Shown one piece after another: positions 41,598-53,040 of a DNA stretch of 64,000 nt (position 1 is the stretch's first letter; each line of letters starts with the position of its first letter). The notes beneath the pieces are model-generated. The model was not told the DNA's origin. It did no database searches and was given only the letters and a program-made list of their open reading frames with translations. This DNA is from Berberis thunbergii (lineage: Eukaryota; Streptophyta; Magnoliopsida; Ranunculales; Berberidaceae): contig QNQO01001157.1 of the NCBI GenBank assembly GCA_003290165.1, positions 1 through 64,000 on the forward strand, given 5' to 3'. Made by a program: the position numbers and the translations under genes.

Positions 41598-42980
41598 CCT
41601 TTTTAAAAACCATGCGTTGTAATTGAATTTAAGATTTATTTTCGCTAATTATAAAAAAAATCAAATAAAATTTTTTTAAAAAAAAACTTAAAAATTAAAA
41701 ATAAAAAAAAAACAAAAATTTTTATTTTTATTTTTATTTTGTTCTTTTTACACTCATTTTGTGTTTGATTTTGCAGATTACACGCTTCTCGAGAAAATTG
41801 GACGATCCTGCAAAACATCAAGCAGATTTTTATTTTTATTATTTTGTGAAGAGAGTTTTAATTTTATTTTCACCTCGTTTTACGAGTGTGTGGTGTAATA
41901 ATTTTTGAGAACTTTACTATTTTTCATTTTGTTTAATCACTAAAGAAAAAAAAACCCAAAATTTTCTAAATCAAAAGAAATTCTAGGGAAACAATTCTAA
42001 TTGTTACCCAATAATTTTTAAGATTTAGAAATCCGACTTCTAAGACCAATACCAGTAAATTTATTTGCATGTGCTTGTGTGTTGAGTAAAATAGATAAAA
42101 AGAAATCGGACTTTTTTTGAATTGTGCTAACTTTTTGTGTAGAACGGAATACGCACACTGTAAGTATTTCTATCACACGCAACGTATTAGCGACCAGGGT
42201 GCTTGGTGTAATTGTTTGAAATTGTGTGATTGGTTGTTTAATTTCTGTAATTGTGGATGCTAAACTTTAGTAATTCATAATAAGCAGACCCAACTTATAA
42301 ATACAAACTGGTGGGACTTGATATCCCCACCTCATCACTCCAGCTGTGTGCAACCAATAGCCTAACATAATTAAAATCAATTAGCAAGTTAGATAGAACA
42401 TCTTTTAGGTACGGTGTTCATAGGACAACCAAGACCAAGGTGAATCCAATAATTTTTGTGTTGACCAAAGCTAAAAGTGACGATGGGTTTAATCATTCAA
42501 TGAACTCCGAGAGGCCACTGCCACAAGGGTAATTCACCCGATACGCCGAGTCATAAGTAAGCTACGATCCACAAGAAGAATTGGCGTAACCAACAGTTTT
42601 TGGTTAGGAACACAAGCCTCAAGTGTGCATTTAACATCACATCATTCTCACATCTATTGGCTTACAGAGCGGTAGCACAAGGAAGTACTTAATTGGACCA
42701 TTGTGACCTCCTTCTCTTGTGCGGTAATCCGGTTTCTTTGAAACAAAACTCTAGCCTACTGATTTTGAACTTTGCGGTGTAAAGTGTACACTCTTAGGAT
42801 CAACTTGTAGCACCCTGTGTCATAAAGATTACATAAGAAATAATTGTCCCCCAAAGATAAAAAGATAATTGATCTCAAAAATGTTGATTGCTTAGGGAGG
42901 CATGTTTCTTGTGCATTTATTGGTTGCTGATTGCATGTAAGCCTGTGTATATTTTTAGAGTTAGTGCTTTCAAAAAAAAA
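41598..42980. other. Non-homologous 5' region of the gypsy-like element, no gene seen
   Basis: At 41598 similarity to the 3' LTR ends abruptly in an A/T-rich tract. Non-coding sequence follows up to the long ORF. It may be a 5' LTR rearrangement or an internal leader. No primer binding site was identified. Confidence 0.5.
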
Positions 42981-44129
42981 ATGAACACTAGGGATTATCC
43001 AGCCTATTTTTCTGAGCAAGTCAATTCATTTTATGACATGCGACGATCTGAGTATGATCCATATTTAGATTATTACCCAGGTCTAGCCTATCATCCTGAC
43101 TTCTCATGGGCTCATGGTCACTACCATGAAAGCCCTCTAGACACTCCTCAGACTCCTCAAGCTTTCATTCCTGATAATGAGTTAGAGGATATAATGAAAA
43201 TTTTTCTAGAGCGAACAGGAGAAATACTTGTGCAAAATTCTCATGATATCACAGAATTGACAACTATTTTTCAACAAAATTCTCAAGCTATCCGGAAACT
43301 TGAGATGACTGTGAGTCAGATAGTTGAGTCACTTCCTGAGATAGAGTCAGAAAAATTCCCTAGTGCCTCATTTATTGATGAACCTGTAGATTCTGAGGCA
43401 CTACAGACATCTCCTTCCCATGTCGACTCATGTCTCCCTAGTGACTCATGCATCGAATCAAACTGTGAGCATTTTTTAGAGTCTCCCCTTGACTGTTTAG
43501 AGGCTTGTTTGACTCAATTTAGTTCAGCCTTTGATGTTGATGATTCCATTAGGGAAGTCAATGATTTGCTTGACTCAGTCCCCATTGGGGATCCTAGTTA
43601 TAAATGGCAGTCTAACGTGAAGCCTTTTCCACTCAGTGAGTCAAAGCTAGTCCCATCGGTTGAGCCACCTGAGCTTGACCTTAACCAATTACCTGACACC
43701 CTCAGGTATGCATTTTCAGGTGATGAGTTGTCTAGACCAATATCTATATATGATTCATGTGATGAGCCTGTACCACCTGATATATCCATCGTCTCATCTA
43801 CTTGCATCATATTCTCATTTGCTAAGGCTACTTTCACCAATCCCTTGTGTTGTAGTGAGGATTTCAATTTTCACCATCCTGTTGTGCAAATTATCCAATC
43901 ATCCGATTTGGAACCAGACATAGGATGTTCCCTTTTTGGAGCACGCAAGGATCATCTGTTGTGTATGACTACTGGTCACTTTTGGAATGTCCTAGTGTAT
44001 TTGGTGCCCCATGTGATTGCTATATTTTGGTGGACTGATCCTCAACTGTTCAGGTTGTTGATATACGACCATGGACTAAGTGTTTGTAATGTTCTTCCTT
44101 TCTACTTTTTCGATACACCATTTTTTTAG
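42981..44129 (+). CDS. 382-aa ORF of the gypsy-like element (gag/pol-derived)
   Basis: I chose the ATG at 42981 rather than the in-frame non-ATG start at 42888. The protein starts MNTRDYPAYFSEQVNSFYDM. It is acidic and rich in Ser, Asp and Pro. Residues about 80-125 form a gag-like helical stretch (NSHDITELTTIFQQNSQAIR). VEPPELDLNQLPDTLRYAF resembles the junction before the polymerase in Athila/Tat-type gypsy elements. No protease, reverse transcriptase or integrase motif is visible. The frame is unbroken although surrounded by decayed DNA. Function is unknown; it may be a gag-like or accessory product of a non-autonomous family. Confidence 0.6.
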   Translation: MNTRDYPAYFSEQVNSFYDMRRSEYDPYLDYYPGLAYHPDFSWAHGHYHESPLDTPQTPQAFIPDNELEDIMKIFLERTGEILVQNSHDITELTTIFQQNSQAIRKLEMTVSQIVESLPEIESEKFPSASFIDEPVDSEALQTSPSHVDSCLPSDSCIESNCEHFLESPLDCLEACLTQFSSAFDVDDSIREVNDLLDSVPIGDPSYKWQSNVKPFPLSESKLVPSVEPPELDLNQLPDTLRYAFSGDELSRPISIYDSCDEPVPPDISIVSSTCIIFSFAKATFTNPLCCSEDFNFHHPVVQIIQSSDLEPDIGCSLFGARKDHLLCMTTGHFWNVLVYLVPHVIAIFWWTDPQLFRLLIYDHGLSVCNVLPFYFFDTPFF

Positions 44130-46193
44130 GAAGAATATTTGTCGGGCTGATGACGGTAAACCAAGCGCTCCTATGAGGCAGCCTAGCTTTAGTTGTGTGT
44201 CTTTGCTGTTAGTCTGGATTGATTTTCGGCCTATTTAGTTGTGTTTCACTCATACTCGTTAGCTCCGTAACAGTTTTGACTTCCAACTTGCCTTTTCTTT
44301 TTAGTTTTCCTTGTTAGTGTCGAGTCTGCATTTTATCGATTTCTAATGAAAACTCCATGATTCTTATGTTTATGACCCTCATTGATGGATGACTTCTTGG
44401 AATTTGGTAAAATCTTCACCGCGGTAATACTGTTCTAACCTCCTCTCATGTACTTACTTCATTCTTTTGTCAGAATTACTTTGTTAAACATTGAGGACAA
44501 TGTTTGGATTAGGTTTGGGGGTAGGGTTCATGAGTCGGTGAATTTTTCGTTTTTTTGTAGTGTTTTCTTTTCTTATTCTTAAAAAAAACAATTCTTTCAA
44601 AACAATTTGGTCTTTTGTGAAAATGGATTTTAAATGTTTTATGCTCAAGAAAATGCAAGCCAACTTGACATATTGGTATATTGATAAAGACCGAAAGTTT
44701 AGTATGATCCTTAAGCTAGATCTGGTTAATAAGATTTTTCAACTCGATTATCTTTGCACCATGAGCCATGTTAGCATAACTTGAAGTTGATGAGTGAAAT
44801 ATATACTAGAAAACCTTAGAATAATAGTGGAGACTTAACCCTGAAAGCTTTGAACATTTCTATTTTTCTGAGGGTTATACATAAACTCTGATTTTTCTTT
44901 AGTCTACATTATCTCGTTGATGATCTCATTATTTTCATTCATTTGATCAATTGCTTTGGGAATGACATAAAAATTGAATTATTACACTAGAACTTCTTGG
45001 CTTATTCAATTGAGATGTCATAATACTGACCCGAACTTAGGAACTGATCTAGGCATTTTTTTTCTTTAGACCATTAACTAGCCTTTTAACTTACCCATAA
45101 CATTAACCTTTTTGTAGCCTTTTGAGCCTTAGAATAACTTTTATTTGTTAACCCATTAACCTTTACCCAATTTTTCTGGGAATGTGTACGGATGAATATA
45201 CTTGGTGTAAAAAGGGCATGAAAGAGCAAAATATGAGATATTTCATAAATCCTCTATGAAAGAAAGAAAAAGAAAGAAAGAAAGAAAGAAAGAAAAAGAA
45301 AGAAAAAAAAAACAGAAGAAGAATGTGAATGAGGATAAAGATGTGAGAATGAAGAAAAAATTGATGGTGCGCAACATTGATTTATTCTTGACAGCCCTAA
45401 TTATATGTATAATAGGTGTATACATTCCTAGAAATTTTTGTGAGAATCCTTTGACATCCCCCATTAACCATTACCCAAGCCCCATTACAACCCAACAAAG
45501 TCCTAGTTGATCTTAGGTAAAGGTTGGTTATGTAGATGTGGAGATTTAATAATTAAGACCTATGGTGTTTGATTCAACATTTCCAAAAGTGATTGATATT
45601 CCTGTCCATGAGATCATGTTCATTCCATTTTTGAAAAGTCCGTTCTTCATATTATTATATGTGAGATGATTGTTTTCCATCATTTACTCTTTTCCTCACA
45701 TATAAACTGAGTGAAATACCAAATCTCAGAGTGTTTTATTGTGAGTGACATGAGAGGTTTGAAGTCAAAACAAACTTTCTACAGGTGATTTAGTCATTGT
45801 TTTACTCTGAAATGAAAAGTTATATTGACAGTGCTATCCACACACACACACATTGAGTTGAGGATGATTATGAATTTTTTCTAACCTTTGGAGAATATTA
45901 AATTATTTGGAGATTTGTTGATACACTAAAATGACACTGTTGGTTTCCTGCATTTCTTGAAGTTTTAAAATGAACACTGTTTGACCAAGTTTTGATTGAG
46001 TCAGTAATGTTTGTGGGTAACATTTCTGGAAACCCTCACGAGACTATAACTCGTCCACTAGAGGTAATCTAGGGGTTTAAAGCCTTGTTGCACATTTAAG
46101 GTAAGTGCAGCCGATGATTCCTGCGAAAGTGAGTTAGAATTTTCTTTTTATTGTTTTGCTCGAGGACTAGCAAAATATAGGTTTGGGGGTATT
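44130..46193. other. 3' non-coding interior of the gypsy-like element
   Basis: No supported gene. A (GAAA)n tract lies at 45257-45312. The sequence ends in the polypurine-like motif at 46175-46193. Confidence 0.55.
45257..45312. repeat. (GAAA)n microsatellite
   Basis: A purine tract of GAAA units that gives rise to spurious Lys/Glu-rich and Phe/Ser-rich open frames on the two strands. Confidence 0.9.
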
Positions 46194-48169
46194 TGATATT
46201 CACATAATTATTACATAATATATCCCTTAATTTATACATGTTAGTGTTTCGATTATTATATTTTATAGTAATTATTTCGTTTTCATGTCTTTGTAGGAAT
46301 TTGAGCGTAAACGATGAAATCACATTAAAGCGATAAGTTAAGGAACGACAATTAGTCGATTCCAACGGTGGTATAAAGCAGTCACAAACCTAAACCCGAA
46401 ACCTAATTCATAACCTAGTCCATAACCTAAACCCTAAACCCAATCCATAACCTAAACCCGAAACCTAATTCATAACCTAAACCCAATCCATACCCTAAAC
46501 CCAAACCTAAGCCCAATCCTTCTCCTACCCTCATTGATGAATCATTCCCTCATTTCATCCCTATTATTTTCTATAAATAGAGGATAATAGGGTGAGAAGA
46601 GGGGGGGGAGGAAGAGAAGGGAAAAGAAGATAATTACAAATCAAAACCTCTTCCTCAATGGAGATTTCCTCAAAGGAGCTCCTCTCTCAAAGATGATTCA
46701 CAATCACCCTCACCACTCATCCATCTCTCACTCACTCCACTCACTCAGCACACAGTCACCTCGCCACCACAGTCACCTCGCCATCGCCACCACCGAGCTC
46801 CGCAACCGCCACCGTCACCACCGTGAAACAGGGGTGTGACAACCCTGTTTCACGTCCAATTTTCACTCCACCACCACTCTCTGCTCCTCTCCCCTGTCCA
46901 CACAACCGCCACCATCTCCGCACGAGTCCCACCACCACAACAGACCATGAAAAGCCGCGACAGAACCACCGCAACCACGCCGCAAAACAGATCCGCACCG
47001 CGACTCTGTTTCACCTCGCGACAGAGCCTGTTCTCCTCCTCTCCCGGCCTCTCTTCATCTCGAGCTCCTTCCCGCATCCCTCTCTTGCGACCACCGTCAC
47101 CACTACGATCGAGAACCACCGCCTCCTCCTCGCGAACAGAGTTCTTATCGCGAAACAGGGAGCTCCTGTTCCTCATCTGTTTTCTCTGTTTTCTTAGTAT
47201 TTCCTCACCTTTTCTCTTCTTATGCAGGTTTGGAAGCGATTTGAGGCCGAGGGGACTCGCGAGGAGCGAGAACGAGGCCGCAAACATCTGTTGTCGCGCT
47301 AGAGAAGAAGACCAAAGCGAGGGGCACTGTAGCTGCACTATAGCGAGGGCGGGAATTAGTCAAATTCTGTTTTTTTGGCTATTTTCACCCCCTATTTTGC
47401 TCTGTACCACCACAGAGCGTTTTCGTACCATTTCCTCGGGATTTGTGCACCACCACCTACTGATTTGCTGAGTGCCACCACCTCGAGCTTGTGATAAACT
47501 AAATGGGTTGTATAAGTTATTTTGATTTATTTTACTGAATTGTGTGCTTAATTGTTAATTACAAGTTATTTCTGAATTTTTGATAATTTGTTTTCACCTT
47601 GCATGTTCGAGAAATTAAACTTGATATGTTTGGTAGTTAGAATTACCCTTTATCAATATTTTCAAAGCATGTGCTAAAAATATTAAGCTTAAACTTTGAT
47701 TAAGTGTGCCTTAAAAAGACATTTAATACTTTGTAAGAGCGTATTTGCTTGAAATAATTTGTTAATGTTTGATAGAAACATGGTATAAGATTAATTGGAT
47801 TTTAACGATCACATATTCGGTGTAAGCAAGGGATTCTCATCCCTAACGCTTCTCGTTTTTAAATTCAGTAATTTAGATTTAAATAATTTTGCTAATTCAT
47901 TGGTGAGTCCAAGCCCACAAAAATCCATTTCATCTATCTTTTATTTTTCTTATTTTTATTTATTTTTAGTTTAGATTTAAAAATGTTGTAACCCCATTTC
48001 CCCATTTCCTATAAATTAGTTTAATTAAATTCTAAAATTCAATTGCATCCACCTTCTTCGTGGGATCGACCCGTACTTGCCGTTGTCTACCTGTTAGGCA
48101 CCGTGCACTTGCGGTTATTACAAGTGGGTTAAATTAACCTGTTAATTTAGGTTAGTTAAATCCGCATCA
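46194..48169 (+). repeat. 3' LTR of the gypsy-like element
   Basis: 1,976 bp, TG...CA. Telomere-like units (46386-46525), TATA box (46571), a CCACC-rich leader (46680-47160) and a possible splice acceptor TTATGCAG near 47220. Frames such as 46836-47471 lie in this leader and are not conserved with the copy at 62297. Confidence 0.88.
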
Positions 48170-48174
48170 CATTG

Positions 48175-48483
48175 TCACAAAGACAATACTTGAAGAAGGT
48201 TATTCACCGTTTTGACATGGATACGTCTAAGCCGGTAAGTACTCTTTTAACTGTTCACTTTAAGCTCTCGGGTAATTTGTGTCCTAGCATAGAGGATGAG
48301 AGGGAATACATGTCACCAGTTCCCTATGCTAGTGCAGTCAGTAGTCTTATGTGCGCCATGATCTGCACACGTCCAGATATCGCTCATGCAGTCAGTCTAG
48401 TTAGTAGGTTTATGTCAAACTCGGGAAAACAACATTGGCAGGCAGTGAAGTGGATATTGAGATATCTTCGAGGTACGCTGGAT
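48175..48483 (+). pseudogene. Copia reverse transcriptase/RNase H, middle part
   Basis: SQRQYLKKVIHRFDMDTSKP, YASAVSSLMCAMICTRPDIA and KQHWQAVKWILRYLRGTLD continue the copia frame after the gypsy-like insertion, up to the hAT insertion at 48484. Confidence 0.9.
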
Positions 48484-49191
48484 CAGTGTTCTAAAAATCA
48501 GTCTAGGCGGCCGCCTAGGCGCTAGAAGGTGGAAAACCACCCAGATTAATGCCTGGGCGGTTCTGGGCTATCTGGGCGGGTCTAGGCGGGGTCTAGGCGG
48601 CCTAAGCGGGGTCTAGACGGTCTGGGAGATTTTTTATTTTTTTATTTTTTTATTTTTTTATTTTTTTATTTTTTATTTTTTAATAAGGTTGATTGTGTTC
48701 TTATTTTATTTTTCTTTCCTATCTTTTAGAAATAAACTATTTAATTGTTTTTTTAGAAAATCTCGGGAATGGGCTTTGATGATGATGATGATGATATGTC
48801 TAAATGTAGCGAAGGATGATTACTTAATGGAATTCTCAAAGGATCTGCCGGTACCAATTTTACTAATGTAGATTTTATCAAACATAACTGAGGTTATTCA
48901 TGCAATTTGAAGAAAAATAAAAGAGTACACAAATTCAAATTTATATAAAGTACCCATCATGACCAACTTCAGTCATTTGAGTTTTAATAAATTTTGTTCA
49001 CGATTGTTAATTTTTCATGTTTTTAAATTTTGCATATATATTGACATTAAATTGGATGTAATTGATAAGGTATTATGCTTAACTTTTGTAAATTATTAAA
49101 GTTATAATACAAAACCTAAGACCGCCTAGGCCCCTAGGAGCTAGGCACCTGCTCGCCGCCCGCCCAGCGCCTAGCGATTTTTAGAACACTG
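48484..49191. mobile_element. hAT non-autonomous element, 708 bp
   Basis: The ends CAGTGTTCTAAAAATC and the inverse GATTTTTAGAACACTG, followed by inverted TAGGCG-rich arms, are flanked by an exact 8-bp duplication CGCTGGAT (48476-48483, 49192-49199). The size of the duplication and the CAGTG terminus define hAT elements. A T-rich (TTTTTTA)n tract lies at 48631-48690. No transposase is present; the 60-codon frame inside is chance. Confidence 0.93.
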
Positions 49192-49199
49192 CGCTGGAT

Positions 49200-49660
49200 G
49201 TTGGTTTAGTATATGAGAGAGGAAATGTGTCAAATATGATCCGAGGTTATGTAGATTCGGATTATGCTGGTGATCTTGATAGGCACCGATCGACTACAGG
49301 TTATTGTTTTACATTAGCAATGGGTCCGGTGAGTTGGAAGTTTCAGTTACAGTCTACAGGTGCTTTGTCTACTACTGAAGCAGAGTGCATGGCTCTATCA
49401 GAGGCGGTGAAGGAAGACATCTGGCTTCGAGGCTTGGTTAGTGATTTGGGTGTTACTCAGGATAATGTGACAGTCAGAGTGCTATCCATTTGGCGAAGAA
49501 CCAGGTTCATCACGCCCGGATGAAGCACATTGATGTGCTGTATCATTTTCTAATGGATGTCACCGAGGATGGTGAGGTTCTCTTGGAGAAGGTGAGGAGT
49601 ACAGACATCCCAGGTGATATGTTGACAAAAACGGTTTCAGGGATCAAGTTTTAGCATTGT
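49200..49660 (+). pseudogene. Copia RNase H, 3' part
   Basis: It continues VGLVYERG, then GYVDSDYAGDLDRHRSTTGY (first catalytic Asp region), STTEAECMALSEAVKEDIWL and, after a shift, the HIDVLYHF-like end. This is the standard C-terminus of copia pol. The sequence to 49842 is 3' leader. Confidence 0.9.
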
Positions 49661-49842
49661 CTCAACTTGATTAGGCTCTCTCAGTGTTGACGCCTCAAGG
49701 GGGCAGGGCCCTTAGGGGAATGACGACAATTCTTGTGACCGAGTGATGGGTCTTGGCGGATTTTCATGCCAAGGTGGAGATGCTTATGTGGTTGTTAGTG
49801 ATGTTTGTGTGGTGGCTTGAAATTATTCGCCAATGTGAAGAT

Positions 49843-50604
49843 TGTGAGACAAAAAACTAATTAGAGTCCTTCCCAAATAAGGACTCACAGTCCTTTGTGG
49901 ATTGGCTCCCAAATTTCAGGGACATGCATGAACTATGAGTCCCAATTGTGTGGGACTCAAAATCATACAAGGACAAGAGATTCTCTTTATAACAACATGC
50001 AAACACAAAGATAAGAAGAAGGACATTCAACATGTGCAAAGAAGAGATTATAACACAACAATAATGCAGCAGAAATGCAGTAATAATGCAGCAGAAATGC
50101 AGCAATAACGCAGCAGCAACGCAACATCAAATTGGCAGCAAATACAACGCTGTAACGGAACAGCAGTGTGGCGTGAGTGCGGCGTGAAACATGTTGCAAT
50201 AAGGGTATGAAACAGGCTGCGAGTTTGGCGTGATTCGGTGTGCGTGCAGCGTGAAACAATAGCCAAGTAGAAGGATTGGAATCGAGTGATTACGAGTGTT
50301 TTTCGTTTTGCGAGTTTCGTCAAACTTTTGGTGGTATTGTTTGCTTGAGATTGGGTAATCCCAAGGATCGTTTCTTGACAACGTTGTAATCTTCAAGTAA
50401 ATGTTTCCATATCAATAAAATAGTTAGAGTCGTCATCCGTAGAGTAGGCAAAGCCGAACCACGTAAATCTCGATGTCATCTTTATTTTCTGCATATTGCT
50501 TGTTGTTTGTTATTACTTGCATAGCATTTTTAGTCATTCACTGTCACCACCTAGGTTTGGAACTTGTGTTGAAATTATTTGCATTAGGAGGTATTTCCCT
50601 TACA
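49843..50604 (+). repeat. Copia 3' LTR
   Basis: 762 bp, similar to 36938-37675 with indels. It includes a GTATTGTTTGCTTGAG segment (50335-50386) that the 5' LTR lacks. Confidence 0.88.
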
Positions 50605-50660
50605 AACCTTGGTCCGGGGAGCCCATTTATACCCCCGTGCTTGCCTTTAAAAAAAAAATT

Positions 50661-50929
50661 CATAATGAAAGTGGCATGGGTTTAGTGAAGCACAGACTCG
50701 CAAAAATGACAAGCTTCAACAACAATCAATTGGAATGCCATAATTTGGCTCAACCCTGGCTAAAAAGTGTGATCTTGGGTATCGAAACCTCCAATAAATA
50801 AAAAAATTTAGGATGGAGTCAGTTTAGTTGACCAAAATGTCACACTTCAAATTGTTTCATTAGAATTCGATGGTCGGGGCCCTTTATTACTAATATCCGT
50901 CAATGAAACGGCTAGTAGAAATAAGCTAA
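50661..50929. other. Spacer after a LINE A-tail, no gene seen
   Basis: It follows the poly(A) at about 50650-50659. No motif recognised. Confidence 0.5.
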
Positions 50930-51237
50930 CACTACTAAATTGATATGTTTGTAACAACTTTCAAAACAGTAACACTTTTAAGATGTAACAGTCCACCAAA
51001 CAATTTTACACATTTTCACAAATAAAGTAATACAATAATTGTATCACCATGAAAAATATGGTACTACAAGTGATATTATTCAAGGTGATCCAATTTATTG
51101 TAACATTTTTTTTGTGTAACTGTTTTCCAATTTTTTGACTAAATTTAGTTTTGATTTGAAATTGTTTGGTAGACTATTACAACTCAAAAGTATTACTACT
51201 TTGGGAGTTGTTACAAAAATATCAATGTTGTGTAGTG
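50930..51237. mobile_element. CACTA-type MITE, 308 bp
   Basis: Inverted repeats of about 45 bp: CACTACTAAATTGATAT and TTTGTAACAACT on the left, the inverse of CACTACACAACATTGATAT on the right. TAA is duplicated on both sides (50927-50929, 51238-51240). No coding capacity. Confidence 0.85.
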
Positions 51238-51279
51238 TAAGTAAGATCATGAAGGCACAAATGAGTAAGTTTCACGCTC

Positions 51280-52330
51280 CAAAACTATTATGTCTCAAGA
51301 ACTACTAATAAAGAAATTTGTCATCCCCAAGTTTGAAATGTATGATGGCATGACTTATCTGTTAGACCATGTCTTACACTACAAGCAAGTTATGGCTTTA
51401 TATGATGATAATGACTCAGTTCTATGTAGAATTATCCCTTCAAGGTCTTGCTCATACCTGGTATCTTTCTTGAAGTCGAGGTTTCTTAATCTTTCTTTGC
51501 CATGTGCGAGTCTTTAGTAGCCCAATTTATGTGCACTCAAAAGACTGTAAAATAGGTCGATGGTCTATTTAAGATGAAGATGAATCAAACTGAAAAGCTC
51601 CAAGAGTTTGCTAAACGATTCAAGACTGAATTAATTCAAATACTAGATTTTTTTTCCAGAAAACATTGTTATCTAAGCATTTCAACAAGCTTACTGCACC
51701 CATTTAAGTTTGAATGAATCTATCATTAGAAAATCACCTTGGAACATAGAACAATTATTCATAAAGCTGGATGGATATGTCGGACTTGAAGATGAACAAG
51801 AACCATTGCGCCCTATGTCAGTCTCAAGTTTATAGTAATCAAGAAGGAATCACATGCAACAAGTGGTTTTTTCACAGATTATGGAGTGGGGTAATATGTG
51901 GTTCCCTACCTAATTCAAAGAGACAACAAATGCAATGTAAGCCATTCCAAAATTTTCAAGGGGCAACACTTAGCATGCGAAAAGTTTCCAAACTAAATAA
52001 TCTATTGTCACAAATTTTAGAAAACATTCGTGAGCACCTCTTGCTCAAGCCCGCAACTAAGATGCTTACAAACCCATGCCATAGCAAAGATCTAGAGAAA
52101 AGTTTTGTAGTTACCACACGGATCATGGACATGTCACCAACGCTTGCCGATACCTTCGTCATTTGGTACAAGATTTCATTAAATGGTTGTTAAAAGAGTT
52201 TGCTATAGTTGAAGCCGTTAATGCAATCAGTGGAAATGAGCAAAACCATGACATCAATTATGGTCAGACGAGCTCCAAGAACCAACCGAAATACAAAATA
52301 TTATAGCCGTCATAATTTTATGAATCTCGT
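51280..52330 (+). pseudogene. Decayed Ty3/gypsy gag fragment
   Basis: It reads IPKFEMYDGMTYLLDHVLHY, KLQEFAKRFKTELIQI in another frame, and later HTDHGHVTNACRYLRHLVQD in a third. All three are typical of plant gypsy gag (retrotrans_gag and the CxxH-type knuckle region). Stops and shifts are frequent, and no LTRs were recognised. Confidence 0.7.
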
Positions 52331-52740
52331 GATCAACAAGTGGCCCAAACAAGATAAAGTTTTTGATCAACAACTAAGGTTTGAGAGGTATACCGGATGA
52401 TGCCACAAGGTATAACTTGATAGTTAATATTTTAGGTGTACAATTTGAAAATAGTCACATTCCATTTCAATCAATCGGTTTCAGTTGGTTTCAAATGTAA
52501 GTAAACCATCAACCAAACTGAAATATGGGTTTATGAATATTTGAACCGAACTGAAAGTTAAATCGATGTAATTAGTTGGTTTAGTTCGGTTCAATCGATT
52601 TTATCGGTTTTTAATTCAACCCTATATATTTTAAGAAAAAATTGTTAAATAGCCTTTTGATATTTTATTGAGATTTGTAACTTGATCACCAAAAGAACAA
52701 TGTGAAGCAATCTAAGATTGTACAACTTAAAATGAGCACT
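52331..52740. other. Spacer with CGGTTyrGTT phrases, no gene seen
   Basis: Repeated GGTTTCAGTTGGTTT / AACCAAACTGAAA phrases at 52470-52610 in both orientations suggest a degraded small inverted-repeat element. Confidence 0.4.
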
Positions 52741-52865
52741 ACTACTGTGCCTGGTGCCATCAGGCACCGTTTATCTGTCACGAAATATGAAATAATTCAC
52801 ATCTCAAGGCAGATGGACGATGCCTGATGGCCACCAGGCACAACATCAGGCACAAGTCCAAGCAC
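52741..52865. mobile_element. Probable MITE, TGCCTGGTGCC family
   Basis: GTGCCTGGTGCCATCAGGCA on the left is opposed by TGCCTGATGGCCACCAGGCA on the right, with ACATCTCAAGGCAGATGGAC inside. It is related to 2115-2255 and 54286-54400. Confidence 0.5.
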
Positions 52866-53040
52866 CCTAGATTTTTCAGCCTTAAAATATAATAAACTAT
52901 TACGTAGTACTTTTAATGTAGTTAAGTTACCAATTAACCATTGAGTTGAATTTATGGCATTCATTTGATGCGAGGGAAAATAGAAATCCATAAATTTGTG
53001 TGACACACTCAACGTCACTGTTCATGAGCCCCAACGTTAA

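Larger units (their letters stand above)
41022..48169 (+). mobile_element. Non-autonomous Ty3/gypsy-like LTR retrotransposon (7.1 kb)
   Basis: It starts TGATATTCAC and ends AAATCCGCATCA, flanked by CATTG on both sides (41017-41021, 48170-48174). The 3' LTR is 46194-48169 (1,976 bp). The 5' LTR keeps only its first about 575 bp. A polypurine-like AGGTTTGGGGGTATT precedes the 3' LTR. GAGGACAATGTTTGGATTAG (44492) is a phrase common in Tat/Athila-type elements. It has one long ORF and no recognisable polymerase or integrase. A relative's LTR lies at 62297-64000. Confidence 0.88.
36938..50604 (+). mobile_element. Ty1/copia LTR retrotransposon, decayed, with nested insertions
   Basis: LTRs are 36938-37675 and 49843-50604. 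Both start TGTGAGAC and end CTTACA, with indel differences. TGGTATCAGAACG (primer binding site for initiator tRNA-Met) follows the 5' LTR. Order: gag, protease, integrase, reverse transcriptase, RNase H, as in copia. Many stops and shifts exist. The interior is split by a gypsy-like element (41022-48169) and a hAT element (48484-49191). Flanking 5-mers are ATTCT and AACCT, so no clean target duplication remains. Net length without insertions is about 5.8 kb. Confidence 0.92.

Noticed and set aside
46822..47471. Frames of 124-211 codons in the gypsy-like LTR
   Set aside because: CCACC-rich leader. The counterpart at 62642-63271 is open by composition only and its protein is not conserved.
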